This document shows, piece by piece, positions 44,082 through 52,944 of a stretch of 64,000 bases of DNA. The notes beneath the pieces were generated by a model. It was not told the DNA's origin. It ran no database searches and worked only from the letters and a program-made list of their open reading frames with translations. Source of the DNA: Paracidovorax valerianellae (GTDB lineage Bacteria; Pseudomonadota; Gammaproteobacteria; Burkholderiales; Burkholderiaceae_C); assembly GCF_900102625.1 (NCBI RefSeq), contig NZ_FMZC01000013.1, positions 89,865-153,864 on the forward strand, given 5' to 3'. The first letter of the stretch is position 1. Every line of letters begins with the position of its first letter. Position numbers and translations under genes: made by a program.

Positions 44082-44858
44082 TCATTCCAGGTCAATGTCG
44101 ATGCTGCGTTGGGGCGCCGTGCTCATTCGGGCCAGCAAACCCTGCAGTTGATCGCGATGCAATGAGATTAGGCGGCGTGACTCTGGCGAGAACGTGTGAA
44201 AGCGAAGCGTCATGGCATACGACGAAAGCCCCAGCGCCAACTCGCAATCGGGGAGCACCCGCGGATCCATGGGCACCGTGACGGAAAGTGACTGGAAAGC
44301 CGGGTCCGCACGCCGGCACAGGTCGGTGATGGTCTGCGCCGTATCGACCAGCCACTTCGGCGGCTGCGCGTCGGTAGCGGTGCCCATGACACCCGTGCCC
44401 TGGACCGGCGCCCGGTCGTCCGGCAGATCCTGCCCCGGCTCCGCTGCGGGCGGGGCATGGGCCAGCGGGGGCGGCAAGGTGTCGCCCTGGATGAAGAAGT
44501 AGCGTGGCGGCTGGGGTTGCACCTCGGGCGCGGGGGCGGGCGTGATGGATTGCGCCGGCGCGCCGTCCCGTTCATCGTCCTGAGCCGGCTCTTCTTGCGA
44601 ACCCGACTGTTCGCCGGGTTCCTCGTCGCCAGAGTCGGCTGGGTCGGCCGGAGGTCCGTCTGTGAAGAGTGCAAAGTCGGTGGCGAACTCGGCCAGCCCC
44701 GCGTCGCCGGGGTCTGGCTGTGGCTGCACCTGCGGAAACAGTTCTCGTCGAAATCGCTCTTGCGCGTTGGGGCGCGGCAGCACCGCAGCGGCGGCAGCAG
44801 CAGCGGCGGGGTGGGCGACCTTGCGCAGGGTGTGGTCGGGGCGCTGAAGAGATGCCAT
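44082..44858 (-). CDS. hpaP: HpaP-like (YscP-family) substrate-specificity protein
   Basis: 258 aa. Placed between hrcV and hrcQ as in Xanthomonas. Low-complexity, Pro/acid-rich N-terminal 150 residues, then a folded C-terminal domain (PKWLVDTAQTITDLCRRADPAFQSLSVTVPMDPRVLPDCELALGLSSYAMTLRFHTFSPESRRLISLHRDQLQGLLARM) like the T3S4-type switch domain. HpaP-like proteins help switch from pilus to effector export. Function by position and domain. Confidence 0.78.
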   Translation of the reverse strand: MASLQRPDHTLRKVAHPAAAAAAAAVLPRPNAQERFRRELFPQVQPQPDPGDAGLAEFATDFALFTDGPPADPADSGDEEPGEQSGSQEEPAQDDERDGAPAQSITPAPAPEVQPQPPRYFFIQGDTLPPPLAHAPPAAEPGQDLPDDRAPVQGTGVMGTATDAQPPKWLVDTAQTITDLCRRADPAFQSLSVTVPMDPRVLPDCELALGLSSYAMTLRFHTFSPESRRLISLHRDQLQGLLARMSTAPQRSIDIDLE

Positions 44859-44869
44859 CGCCGCACACC

Positions 44870-46924
44870 TCAGGAAACGCGGCCGATGGGCCGCAATTCC
44901 ACCTGGGTGCCCAGTTCCTGGAAGGAGTAGACGCGCAGCCAGTCCAGGCGGCTTTCGATCATCTTCTTCACGTAGCGGCGAATGTCCATGGATGTCACCA
45001 GCGCCACGCCAGGCTGCCTGGCGGTATCTGCGACCGCGGCGATGCGCTCGGTCAGATCGCGTGCGTCATCGGGTGACATGGCAAGGTAGTTGCCTGCAGG
45101 CGTGGGCTTGATGCAGCCGCGGATGGCCTGCTCGATGTCCGGATCGAGCAGGATGGCCGACAGGTGCCGCTGTCCGCTCGTGGCCTCGTGGGCGAGGTAC
45201 CGGCCCAGGTCGGAGCGCACGTATTCGGTGAGCAGCAGCAGGTCTTTTTCCTTGGGGCCCCAAACGATCAGGCTCTCGAAGATGCTGCGGATGTTGCGGA
45301 TCGGAACCTGCTCTTCCAGCAGCCTGCGCAGCACCTCGGCCATGCGCTGCAAGGGCATGATCTTCTGCACTTCCGCCACGAGCCCCGGGTATTCCGGCGT
45401 GCTGCGCTCCATGACCCACTGCACTTCCTGCACGCCCATGAAAAGGTGGGCGTGCCGCTGCAGCATGCCCATGACCTCACGGGCAATGACCTGCTCGACA
45501 TCGATGCATACGCCTTCTCGCTGGCTGGCGGGCACCGACTCGGGCGCGATCCAGAGCGAGACGGCATTTCCCAGCGCGGGGCCGTGGCTCTGGGCTGATG
45601 CGGCCAGCGGCGATTGCGGGTCCAGGATCAGCAGCATGCGGCCCGGCAACTCCGGCTGCGCCACAGGCACGTCGTTGATCAGCACCTCATAGCGCAGGCC
45701 GGACAGTTCGGTGGTCACCCACATCGCCGCGCCTGGAAACGGCAGGCCCAGCCGCGACTGCAGACCTTCGCGTTCCTTATTCAGCGCCGCGTTGAGCCGC
45801 TCGGCATCGATCAGCTTCCCCAGCGCTTCCGACATGCGGATGGACAGCGGCTTGGCAAACTCCGGTGCCTTTTGCTGGATGGAGGGCGCATCGCCTTTTG
45901 CGCCTTCGCGCATCAATGCCGCGATGGGTTTGGAGAGCGAATTGCCCGCCAGCCGCTGGCGCTTCTTGGTCAAGAAGTGTCCTCCGAACACCAGTCCCCC
46001 TGCCAGCAAGGCGAAAGGAATCAAGGGAAAGCCGGGAATGAAGCCGAAGCCGATGGTCAGGGCGGCCGCCAGGTACATCGAGCGTGGGTTGCGGGTCAAC
46101 TGCTCGGTCATGTCCTCTCCCAGGGAGGTGGGCTTGGTCTTGTGCTCGTCCGTGACGCGGGTGGTCAAGACACCGGCCGCCATACAGATGAAGAGCGCAG
46201 GAATCTGCGACACCATCGCGTCGCCGATGGACAGCACCGCGAAGCGATTGGCGGCTTCGCCAGCGGTCATGTTGTGGTACATGATGCCCACCACGACGCC
46301 GGCCAGGATGTTCACCATCGTGATGATCAGCCCGGCGATGGCATCGCCCTTCACGAACTTCATGGCGCCGTCCATGCCGCCGTGCAGCATGCTCTCCATG
46401 CCCAGATGCGCGCGTTTTCGCTTGGCCTCGTCGGGGGTCAGCAGGCCGGCACGCAGGTCGGCGTCGATGCTCATCTGCTTGCCGGGCAGCGCGTCCAGCG
46501 TGAAGCGCGCCCCGACTTCCGCGACCCGCTCGGAGCCCTTGGCGATCACGATGAATTGCACGATGGTGATCACCAGGAACACCACGATCCCCACCACCAG
46601 GTTGCCCCCGACCACCAATTGCCCGAAGCTCTCGATCAGGTGGCCCGCGTCCGCGTGCAGCAAGATCGCCTTGGTGGACGCGATGTTCAACGCCAGCCGG
46701 AACAGCGTAGTGAACAGCAGCAAGGAAGGGAAGGTCGAAAGAGACAGTGCATCCGGAATGAACAGCACCGTCATGAGCAGCAGGATGCTCACCGTGAGAT
46801 TGATGGCCAGCAATGCGTCGATCAGCATCGTGGGCAGCGGCAAGATCATCAGCGCGATCACGCCGACGAGAAAGCCCGCCATCGTCACGTCGTTGACCAG
46901 GGTGGAGTCGAAGCGTTTGGCCAT
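44870..46924 (-). CDS. hrcV: HrcV, major export gate protein (SctV)
   Basis: 684 aa FlhA/LcrD family. About eight transmembrane segments in residues 1-310, including PDALSLSTFPSLLLFTTLFRLALNIASTKAILL and GSERVAEVGARFTLDALPGKQMSIDADLRAGL. The large cytoplasmic domain forms the nonameric ring that receives substrates. The ATG at 46922-46924 gives MAKRFDSTLVNDV. It lies 28 bp behind hrcU. Confidence 0.97.
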   Translation of the reverse strand: MAKRFDSTLVNDVTMAGFLVGVIALMILPLPTMLIDALLAINLTVSILLLMTVLFIPDALSLSTFPSLLLFTTLFRLALNIASTKAILLHADAGHLIESFGQLVVGGNLVVGIVVFLVITIVQFIVIAKGSERVAEVGARFTLDALPGKQMSIDADLRAGLLTPDEAKRKRAHLGMESMLHGGMDGAMKFVKGDAIAGLIITMVNILAGVVVGIMYHNMTAGEAANRFAVLSIGDAMVSQIPALFICMAAGVLTTRVTDEHKTKPTSLGEDMTEQLTRNPRSMYLAAALTIGFGFIPGFPLIPFALLAGGLVFGGHFLTKKRQRLAGNSLSKPIAALMREGAKGDAPSIQQKAPEFAKPLSIRMSEALGKLIDAERLNAALNKEREGLQSRLGLPFPGAAMWVTTELSGLRYEVLINDVPVAQPELPGRMLLILDPQSPLAASAQSHGPALGNAVSLWIAPESVPASQREGVCIDVEQVIAREVMGMLQRHAHLFMGVQEVQWVMERSTPEYPGLVAEVQKIMPLQRMAEVLRRLLEEQVPIRNIRSIFESLIVWGPKEKDLLLLTEYVRSDLGRYLAHEATSGQRHLSAILLDPDIEQAIRGCIKPTPAGNYLAMSPDDARDLTERIAAVADTARQPGVALVTSMDIRRYVKKMIESRLDWLRVYSFQELGTQVELRPIGRVS

Positions 46925-46952
46925 GGAATGTTCCTGGAGATGAAGGGGCGGG

Positions 46953-48026
46953 TCAGGCGGGCGGGGTTTGCTCGGAAGCGCTGGCGCTGAGCTGGTCGAG
47001 GTCTGCCACCCAGCGCAGCACCACAGCGACGGCTTCGAGCAGTTCCTCGGAGACGGGTTGGTTGAGCGGCAGACGGTGCAGCGCCCGTGCCAGCGGCGGG
47101 TTGGCGATGATCGGCACACGGTTGGCGGTCGCCAGGCCGCGAATCACCGCTGCCTGCTCGTCCATGCCCTTGGCCACGATGATGGGCAGCGGCGTCACCC
47201 CCTCTTCATAGAGCAGTGCCACCGCATAGTGCGTGGGGTTGGTGACCACCACCGTGGCGCCTGGAACGCGCTCCTGCGGCGGGCTGTTGGCCAGTTCATC
47301 GCGCAGCGATTTCTGCTGGCCCTTCACGTGGGGGTCGCCATCGCTGTCCTTGCGCTCGCGCTTGATATCGTCCTTGCTCATGCGCTGATCGCGCATGAAC
47401 AGCCAGCGCTGCAAGCCGAAGTCCACCGGGCCGATGATCAGGAACACCAGGCAGGAAAAGCCGATCAGCCGCAGCATGGAACTCCAGGCCACCTGCCCCG
47501 CGCCATCGACGGACAGATAGGCCGAGCCCACGATCAGCGGCACGAGGCTCAGGACAATCTGCCAGATCACGGCCCCCAGCGCCACCGCCTTGATGATCGA
47601 TTTGGCCAGTTCGACGAGCGAGCGCACGTTGATCAGCTTCTTGAGCCCTTCGGCAGGGTTCAGCTTCTCGAACTTCGGCTGGATGGCCTCGAAAGAAACG
47701 ATCACCCCGACCTGCGCCATCATCGCGATCACAGCCACCAGCACCGAGACGACGACCAGAGAAAAAGCCGCGATCGCCCCATCCAGCACCATGGAGGAAA
47801 TCAGGGCCAGCACCTGCTGGGTGTCTTTGGCCTGAATGCCCTGGTACATGGCCGTCTTCACCACCTTCGCGATGTGGTCGTAGAGCATCGGGCCGGAGCC
47901 CATCAGCACGAGCAGCGACGCGACCAGGATGGCTGCGGCCACGAGGTCTTGGCTCTTGGGAACCTCGCCCTTCTTGCGAGCGTCCATGAGCTTCTTGTCT
48001 GTGGCTTCTTCCGTTTTTTCTGACAT
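46953..48026 (-). CDS. hrcU: HrcU, autocleaving export switch protein (SctU)
   Basis: 357 aa. The N-terminus MSEKTEEATDKKLMDARKKGEVPKSQDL is a family hallmark; four transmembrane segments follow (residues about 30-210). The autocleavage motif NPTH is at residues 263-266 in GATVVVTNPTHYAVALLYEEG. First gene of the hrcU-hpaB operon; a PIP-like box and -10 element lie upstream at 48065-48126. Confidence 0.97.
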   Translation of the reverse strand: MSEKTEEATDKKLMDARKKGEVPKSQDLVAAAILVASLLVLMGSGPMLYDHIAKVVKTAMYQGIQAKDTQQVLALISSMVLDGAIAAFSLVVVSVLVAVIAMMAQVGVIVSFEAIQPKFEKLNPAEGLKKLINVRSLVELAKSIIKAVALGAVIWQIVLSLVPLIVGSAYLSVDGAGQVAWSSMLRLIGFSCLVFLIIGPVDFGLQRWLFMRDQRMSKDDIKRERKDSDGDPHVKGQQKSLRDELANSPPQERVPGATVVVTNPTHYAVALLYEEGVTPLPIIVAKGMDEQAAVIRGLATANRVPIIANPPLARALHRLPLNQPVSEELLEAVAVVLRWVADLDQLSASASEQTPPA

Positions 48027-48064
48027 GGTGGGCTCGGTGGTCGCGAGATGCGATGGGTCCACGC

Positions 48065-48126
48065 AATCTAGTTCTGCGCATGCGCTGGCGTGCGGGCGAT
48101 GCGAAGTCCTTGCCCTCGCAGACGAA
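48065..48126 (-). promoter_or_regulatory. PIP-like box and -10 for the hrcU operon
   Basis: Minus strand TTCGT (48126-48122), 16 bp, TTCGC (48105-48101), then 30 bp to TAGATT (48070-48065). The consensus is TTCGB-N15-TTCGB with a -10 about 30-32 bp downstream, so the spacer is one base long. Confidence 0.55.
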
Positions 48127-48162
48127 CGCGGCGGAGGGCGAAGCGTCTGTTGCGCACCGACG

Positions 48163-48224
48163 TTCGCTTGGCCGTGATTGCCTTCGGTCATGGCCCCTGC
48201 CGAAGGGCTGTGCGCTCCTAGTCT
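48163..48224 (+). promoter_or_regulatory. PIP box and -10 for the hrpB7-hrcT unit
   Basis: TTCGC (48163-48167), exactly 15 bp, TTCGG (48183-48187), then 31 bp to TAGTCT (48219-48224). Fits the HrpX-dependent promoter consensus fully. Confidence 0.8.
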
Positions 48225-48271
48225 TGCCTCCAGAAAGCCGATCGATGTCGACCGGCCACCTGAGAGGATCC

Positions 48272-48808
48272 ATGAGCACGATCAAGGGGTTGCGCATCCT
48301 CGTGCGCCTGAAGAAGCGGCGTGTCGAGCAGAGCGAGGCAGCATTGCAGGAGAGTGCCCGGCAGCGCGACCGCGATCGGGCCGCGCATGAAGCCGCCATG
48401 GCCGAGGAAGAGCAGGTGCAGCAGGCCGAGCAGGCCGTGCGGGACCGGCTGGGCGCGACCACCACGCGGCCTCAGGGTTTTCATGCGCAGGAAGTGGTGA
48501 CGCTGCAGATGCTGGTGAAGGAGGCCGAAGGGACAAGCGTCGACGCCTCTAAGCAGACCCAGCGCGCTGCAGCGCAGGTGGAAGCGGCCATTCAGCGCGT
48601 GGCAGAGCGCGAGTCCGCGCTGCGGCGGGCGACCCAGCAACTCGAAGCCACAGAACTCCGCCTGGAAAAAGCCATCCAGGAAGCCGAGCGCGCGCAGGAA
48701 GACGCGCAAGACGAAGAGGCCGAAGAAACGGCCGTTGCCCGCATGCTGGCCAGCACCCGCGCCGCCGCGCGCAACCGTTTGCAAGTCGCTGGCGGCGCGA
48801 AGGCCTGA
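48272..48808 (+). CDS. hrpB7: HrpB7-like stalk protein (SctO/YscO type)
   Basis: 178 aa, almost entirely helical and coiled coil (LVRLKKRRVEQSEAALQESARQRDRDRAAHEAAMAEEEQVQQAEQAVRD; ATQQLEATELRLEKAIQEAERAQEDAQDEEAEE), as in SctO/FliJ proteins that sit in the ATPase ring and contact HrcV. ATG at 48272 follows GAGAGGATCC. In Xanthomonas hrpB7 is directly behind hrcN; here it is divergent from hrcU, and hrcN is 10 kb away. Confidence 0.8.
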   Translation: MSTIKGLRILVRLKKRRVEQSEAALQESARQRDRDRAAHEAAMAEEEQVQQAEQAVRDRLGATTTRPQGFHAQEVVTLQMLVKEAEGTSVDASKQTQRAAAQVEAAIQRVAERESALRRATQQLEATELRLEKAIQEAERAQEDAQDEEAEETAVARMLASTRAAARNRLQVAGGAKA

Positions 48809-48809
48809 C

Positions 48810-49673
48810 ATGGATTCCTCGTTTCAGCAGGGACTGAACCTTTTTCAGTTCGCCCTGGATGTCAAGGGCCTCATCGCGGTGCTGGCCATGTCCACGGCGC
48901 GCATCTATGTCGCCATGCTCGTGATGCCTGCCACCAACGACATGCTGCTGTATGGGCGCACCCGCAGCGGCCTGGTGATCGTGCTGGGCGCGTTCGTGGC
49001 CTGGGGCCAACCCGCTGAAATGCTGAAGTCCCTCACGATCTTGGAGATGGCGGTTCTGGTGGTGAAGGAGGGGCTGATCGGAATGCTGATCGGCTTTGCG
49101 GTCGGCACCGTGTTCTGGGTGGCCGAGAGCGTCGGCATGCTCATCGACAACCAGACCGGCTACAACAACATCCAGCAGACCAATCCGCTCAGTGGCCAGC
49201 AAAGCACGCCGGTGGGCAATCTGCTGTCACAGCTGGCCATCGTCGGCTTCTACATGCTGGGAGGCATGCTGGTCTTCGTCGGGCTGCTCTTCGATTCCTA
49301 CGAGTGGTGGCCGTTGACCGGCCTCATGCCCAGCTGGCCGGTTCTGATGGAGCGCTTCCTGCCGACGGAAGTCACCAACTACGCCGAAACCGTGCTCAAG
49401 ATCGCCGGCCCGGTGATCGTGATCCTGATGCTGATCGACCTGGGCATCGGCCTGCTGGGAAAGGCTGCGGAAAAGCTGGAGCCCAACAGCCTGGCACAGC
49501 CCATCAAGGGCGCAACGACGATGTTGCTGCTGGTGCTGCTGGTGGGCGTGTTTTTCCAGCAGGTCAGGCCCCAACTCACGCTGCGGCCGGTCGCCGAGCG
49601 CATCAAGCGCCTGCTGTCGCCTTCACTGGCTCCCCCTTCTGCGGCGCCATCGCTGGCGATACGCCATGGGTGA
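48810..49673 (+). CDS. hrcT: HrcT, export apparatus membrane protein (SctT)
   Basis: 287 aa, FliR/SpaR family with six hydrophobic segments: STARIYVAMLVMPATNDMLLYGRTRSGLVIVLGAFVAWG, VVKEGLIGMLIGFAVGTVFWVAESVGMLIDNQTGYNN and MLIDLGIGLLGKAAEKLEPNSLAQPIKGATTMLLLVLLVGVFF. Completes the HrcRST gate. ATG one base after the hrpB7 stop, so translated as a pair. Confidence 0.96.
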   Translation: MDSSFQQGLNLFQFALDVKGLIAVLAMSTARIYVAMLVMPATNDMLLYGRTRSGLVIVLGAFVAWGQPAEMLKSLTILEMAVLVVKEGLIGMLIGFAVGTVFWVAESVGMLIDNQTGYNNIQQTNPLSGQQSTPVGNLLSQLAIVGFYMLGGMLVFVGLLFDSYEWWPLTGLMPSWPVLMERFLPTEVTNYAETVLKIAGPVIVILMLIDLGIGLLGKAAEKLEPNSLAQPIKGATTMLLLVLLVGVFFQQVRPQLTLRPVAERIKRLLSPSLAPPSAAPSLAIRHG

Positions 49674-49995
49674 TTGCCAGGCGCTCGCCCCGATCACGCT
49701 ACAGCTTCGCCTGTGCCTGGCTGCCAGCTTGGCACAAGCGCTGGTCCAGCGGCGGCATGCCGTGCCGGTGGTGGGCGCAAGGGTGCCGGCGGCACCCTGC
49801 TCGCAGCGCCTGGTCTGCATCCGCCGGGGCGCCGGGGTGTCCCACCACGTGTCCATTCGATCGCCACCGCATCCGGGCGGTCTCTTCCTGATTTCGTTTC
49901 CATCCATTCCCTGCAACCCGGCGGAGCCTTCCGTCGCATTTCCCGTGTCTGAGCCGCCTTGTGGTGGGCAGCCATTTTTTAACCCTGTGCCTTAA
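49666..49995 (+). CDS. Possible 109-aa protein behind hrcT
   Basis: ATG overlaps the hrcT end by 8 bp. The first 55 residues (QALAPITLQLRLCLAASLAQALVQRRHAVPVV...) have codon use like the neighbours; the last 50 are Pro/Ser-rich and less convincing. No family recognised. It could be a small co-translated gene or a chance frame in an otherwise gene-free 331-bp stretch before the harpin. hrcC, expected behind hrcT in Xanthomonas, is not here. Confidence 0.3.
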   Translation: MGDCQALAPITLQLRLCLAASLAQALVQRRHAVPVVGARVPAAPCSQRLVCIRRGAGVSHHVSIRSPPHPGGLFLISFPSIPCNPAEPSVAFPVSEPPCGGQPFFNPVP

Positions 49996-50004
49996 GGAGT
50001 CAGC

Positions 50005-52158
50005 ATGTCAGTCAATTTGCAAACCTACGCTACCCGGACCCAGCCCATGGACTCGCAGTCCGGGCAGTCTCAAAATTCATCCAATCAACTGCAGGAAAGC
50101 CTGCTTCAGTTGGTGGTCCTGATGATGCTGCAACAGGTCATGAAGGCCACGGACAAGGAGGGCGACAACAAGGCCGGCGGCACGGAGGGTGCCTCGGGCA
50201 AGGGCGGCGCGGAAGGTGCCAACAAAGGCTCCGGTACGGGCAACGGCCAGGGCATCGCTGGCCTGATCCAGCAATTTGGCGAACTGCTTCAGCAAATGGC
50301 CAAGGCCATGGAGCAGAGCTCGAACAAGAACTCCGCCAACGACCTGGCCAGCGGCATTGCAGACAAACTCGGCGGTGGTGGCAACAGCACGCTCGATCAG
50401 ATGGGCAAGGAAGGCGGTGGCGGCGGCAATCTGATGGAGCAATTGGGCGAAGCCTACCTGCGCCAACTGCTGGACAAGATGTCTCCCGACGCCTCGGGCG
50501 GTGCAGGCAAGACGGGCAGCGGCGGCGGTGGCAGCGGTGGCTCCGGCGCCACTGACATCGGCGATCTGGCCAAGCAATTCATCGAAGCCTTGCTGCAAGG
50601 CGGATCGGGCGCGGTCCAGGATCTGGGCAAACAAAATGGCACTGGCGGCACTGGCGGCACTGGCGGCACTGGCGGCACTGGCGGCGCGGAAGGTACGGGC
50701 GGTACGGGCGGTGCGGAAGGCACGGGCGGCGCGCAGGGCGGTGATGCCCAGTCTCCTATCCAGCAACTGCTTCAAGTGCTGACGCAAATCCTGGAAATGC
50801 TGCAGGGCGGCAAGACGGATGGTTCCGGCAATACCAGTGGCTCTGGCGGTGGTGGAGGCACCGAGGGTGCAACAGGCGGCGGCGGTGCCGAAGGCAGTGG
50901 CGAGACCGGTGAAACAGGCCAAACGGGCGAAACGGATGGCACGGGTGGCACGGACGGTGCGGCGCAGGGCCAGGGCTCGATAGGCGACCTCCTCAAGCAA
51001 CTGGTGGAGTCCCTCATGAATGGCGACAGCAGCGCGCTGGACAAGCTCAACAAGGGCGGCCAGAAAAACGAGGGCCAGCAAGACGTGACCCAGCAGTTGA
51101 TGGAACTGCTGCAAAAGCTGATCGAACTCCTGACCGGCAAGAAGCCCGATGAGTCCGAAGGCGGTTCTGGCGGTGGCGGCGGTGGTGACAAGCCTTCGTC
51201 GACGGGTGGTGGCGGAGGTGGCGGTACACCACCTGCTGCTGGCGGTGGCGGTGGCACTCAGCCTTCGACAGGTGGCGGCGGTGGCACGCCACCCTCGACG
51301 GGTGGTGGTGGCGGCGGCGGAACTCAGCCTTCAACGGGTGGTGGCACACCTCCTTTGACCGGCAGCGGCGGCGGAACGAAGCCGTCCGGCGACGGTGGCA
51401 CCACGAAGCCTCCGGTGGGTGATGGCGGTGGAGCCGAGAAGCCTTCTACCGACAAGCCTTCCTCGACGGGACCGTCCACGGGTTCCAAGCCACCGGAAAC
51501 CGCACCGACGAGTGGCTCAGGCTCTGGCGGCAAGGTCACGGGCATTCCGCCTGTCAGCGGCGAGAAAACTGTCAATGAACCCATCGTCGTCAAGGCGGGC
51601 GAAGTGTTCGACGGCAAGAACGTGCACTACAAGGCCGGCCCAGCGTTGGGAGATGGCGGACAGAGCGAAAATCAAAAGCCCGTGTTCATTCTGGAGCCGG
51701 GTGCAACGCTCAAGAACGTCCAGATCTCTGGCGGCGACGGCATTCACACCAAGGGCGACGCCACGCTCGACGGCGTGTTCGGCCGCGATGTGGGCGAAGA
51801 CTTCATGACCATGAAGGGCGAAGGCAACGTCGTGTTCAAGAACGGCGGCGCGGCGAACGCCACCGACAAGACGTTCCAGCTCAACCATGGGGGCTCTTTC
51901 TCCATCGACAACTCGTTCTTCGACGGCACCAGCAAGCTGGTCCGTACCAACGGAGGCAAGGACTTCCCGATCGACATTTCTATCTCCAACTCGACGATCA
52001 ACAACGTCAAGGAAGCCGTGGTGCGCACCGACGCGACGCAGGTCAACATCAAGCTGTCCAACAACAGCATTCCTGATGCTCCGAACGACGTGCTCGCCCC
52101 CGCCTCCGTGCAAGTGGAAGGCGCCAAGAGCCGTGGAACGAAGGAATTCACGGGCTGA
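50005..52158 (+). CDS. hrpW: Harpin with C-terminal PL3-type pectate lyase domain (HrpW/PopW-like)
   Basis: 717 aa without a single Cys or Trp, heat-stable-harpin-like. The N-terminal 390 residues alternate Gly-rich linkers with about six Gln/Leu amphipathic helices (IAGLIQQFGELLQQMAK; IQQLLQVLTQILEML; VTQQLMELLQKLIELL). A Gly/Ser/Thr/Pro linker (about 390-510) leads to a PL3-like beta-helix (VFDGKNVHY; FILEPGATLKNVQI; DVGEDFMTMKG; KTFQLNHGG; SKLVRTNGG). It is probably secreted by the T3SS to act at the plant cell wall. ATG after AAGGAGTCAGC. Possibly transcribed with hrpB7-hrcT. Confidence 0.88.
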   Translation: MSVNLQTYATRTQPMDSQSGQSQNSSNQLQESLLQLVVLMMLQQVMKATDKEGDNKAGGTEGASGKGGAEGANKGSGTGNGQGIAGLIQQFGELLQQMAKAMEQSSNKNSANDLASGIADKLGGGGNSTLDQMGKEGGGGGNLMEQLGEAYLRQLLDKMSPDASGGAGKTGSGGGGSGGSGATDIGDLAKQFIEALLQGGSGAVQDLGKQNGTGGTGGTGGTGGTGGAEGTGGTGGAEGTGGAQGGDAQSPIQQLLQVLTQILEMLQGGKTDGSGNTSGSGGGGGTEGATGGGGAEGSGETGETGQTGETDGTGGTDGAAQGQGSIGDLLKQLVESLMNGDSSALDKLNKGGQKNEGQQDVTQQLMELLQKLIELLTGKKPDESEGGSGGGGGGDKPSSTGGGGGGGTPPAAGGGGGTQPSTGGGGGTPPSTGGGGGGGTQPSTGGGTPPLTGSGGGTKPSGDGGTTKPPVGDGGGAEKPSTDKPSSTGPSTGSKPPETAPTSGSGSGGKVTGIPPVSGEKTVNEPIVVKAGEVFDGKNVHYKAGPALGDGGQSENQKPVFILEPGATLKNVQISGGDGIHTKGDATLDGVFGRDVGEDFMTMKGEGNVVFKNGGAANATDKTFQLNHGGSFSIDNSFFDGTSKLVRTNGGKDFPIDISISNSTINNVKEAVVRTDATQVNIKLSNNSIPDAPNDVLAPASVQVEGAKSRGTKEFTG
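50641..50685 (+). repeat. Nonanucleotide tandem repeat ACTGGCGGC x5 in the harpin gene
   Basis: Five perfect 9-bp units coding for Gly-Thr-Gly repeats; copy-number change preserves the frame. Confidence 0.9.
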
Positions 52159-52173
52159 TGCATAGCGGCTGGT

Positions 52174-52201
52174 AAGCCCGGTGCATTGCACATGCGGGCT
52201 T
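52174..52201 (+). terminator. Hairpin after the harpin gene
   Basis: AAGCCCG...CGGGCTT arms with an inner GTGCA-T-TGCAC stem, 15 bp past the stop codon. No long T-tract follows, so termination is plausible, not certain. Apart from this hairpin, 52159-52425 shows nothing I can support. Confidence 0.5.
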
Positions 52202-52425
52202 GCCTTCGCTGTCATGGCTGCGGTGCCGCCAAGGCCGTGCAGAGATCGCCGCGGGCAGGTGCATGCCTGCTCCGCCGGTCGCTCACGGGTTGGCTGCCGC
52301 AGCCATTTTTGCGCCTACGCCTGCACCCTGCGCCGCGATGACCTGGACGATGGCCCACAGCGCCGTTACAGCGCACTCGTCGTCTCCCGTTGCCTTATTC
52401 CCAAATCCCTTTCTAGAGCTTTCCC

Positions 52426-52884
52426 ATGAACGCCATACCCTCGAGTCCGTCGCCGGAAGCGGCTACGCGCGCTCAAACCGACTTTCTTTCGCAGTTGGCA
52501 CTTCACATCGGGGTGCCGGTGGACAGCGGCTTCTCGCTGATAGCCCCCCACGTGGTCAAAGGACCTGCGGGCCTGGCCTGCCGTTTTCATCTGCATGCCG
52601 AGCGCGCCGCGGTACTCCCCGAAGTGTTGCTGCCGATGGCCGCGCAGGAGTTGGCCGGTGCCGAAGTACTGAAACTACTCACATTGCAGGCCGCCATCTT
52701 GAAAGAGTTCGGCGGCTATCTGGGCGCTTCCGCCGAAGGACTGCTGCAGCTCAGCTCGCTGTCCTGGATCGAATCGCCGCAAGACGCTGCAACCGCGATG
52801 GACATGCTCAACAGCCTCGGAGTGCGTGTGTTGCAAGCACTCGTGGATGAAGCCGTTCCTGCTTCGGCGCCGGCTTCTGCCTAG
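52426..52884 (+). CDS. Putative type III effector chaperone
   Basis: 152 aa, small and Leu/Ala-rich with a CesT-like layout: helix (TRAQTDFLSQLALHIGVP), beta segments (FSLIAPHVV; LACRFHLHAERAAVLPEVLLP), and C-terminal helices (AATAMDMLNSLGVRVLQALVDEA). Type III chaperones usually lie just upstream of their cargo, and a 727-aa candidate effector follows after 60 bp. Assignment is by size, composition and position only. Confidence 0.55.
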   Translation: MNAIPSSPSPEAATRAQTDFLSQLALHIGVPVDSGFSLIAPHVVKGPAGLACRFHLHAERAAVLPEVLLPMAAQELAGAEVLKLLTLQAAILKEFGGYLGASAEGLLQLSSLSWIESPQDAATAMDMLNSLGVRVLQALVDEAVPASAPASA

Positions 52885-52944
52885 GCCGGGCCGTTCTATT
52901 GAGTCCCCTCTTTCACGAATTTCTGGAACCCAAGGATGTTCTCC

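Noticed and set aside
43888..44085. ATG frame at the hpaP stop as the hrcQ start
   Set aside because: It runs in a different frame from the conserved HrcQ sequence and ends after 65 codons; the TTG at 44078 was preferred.
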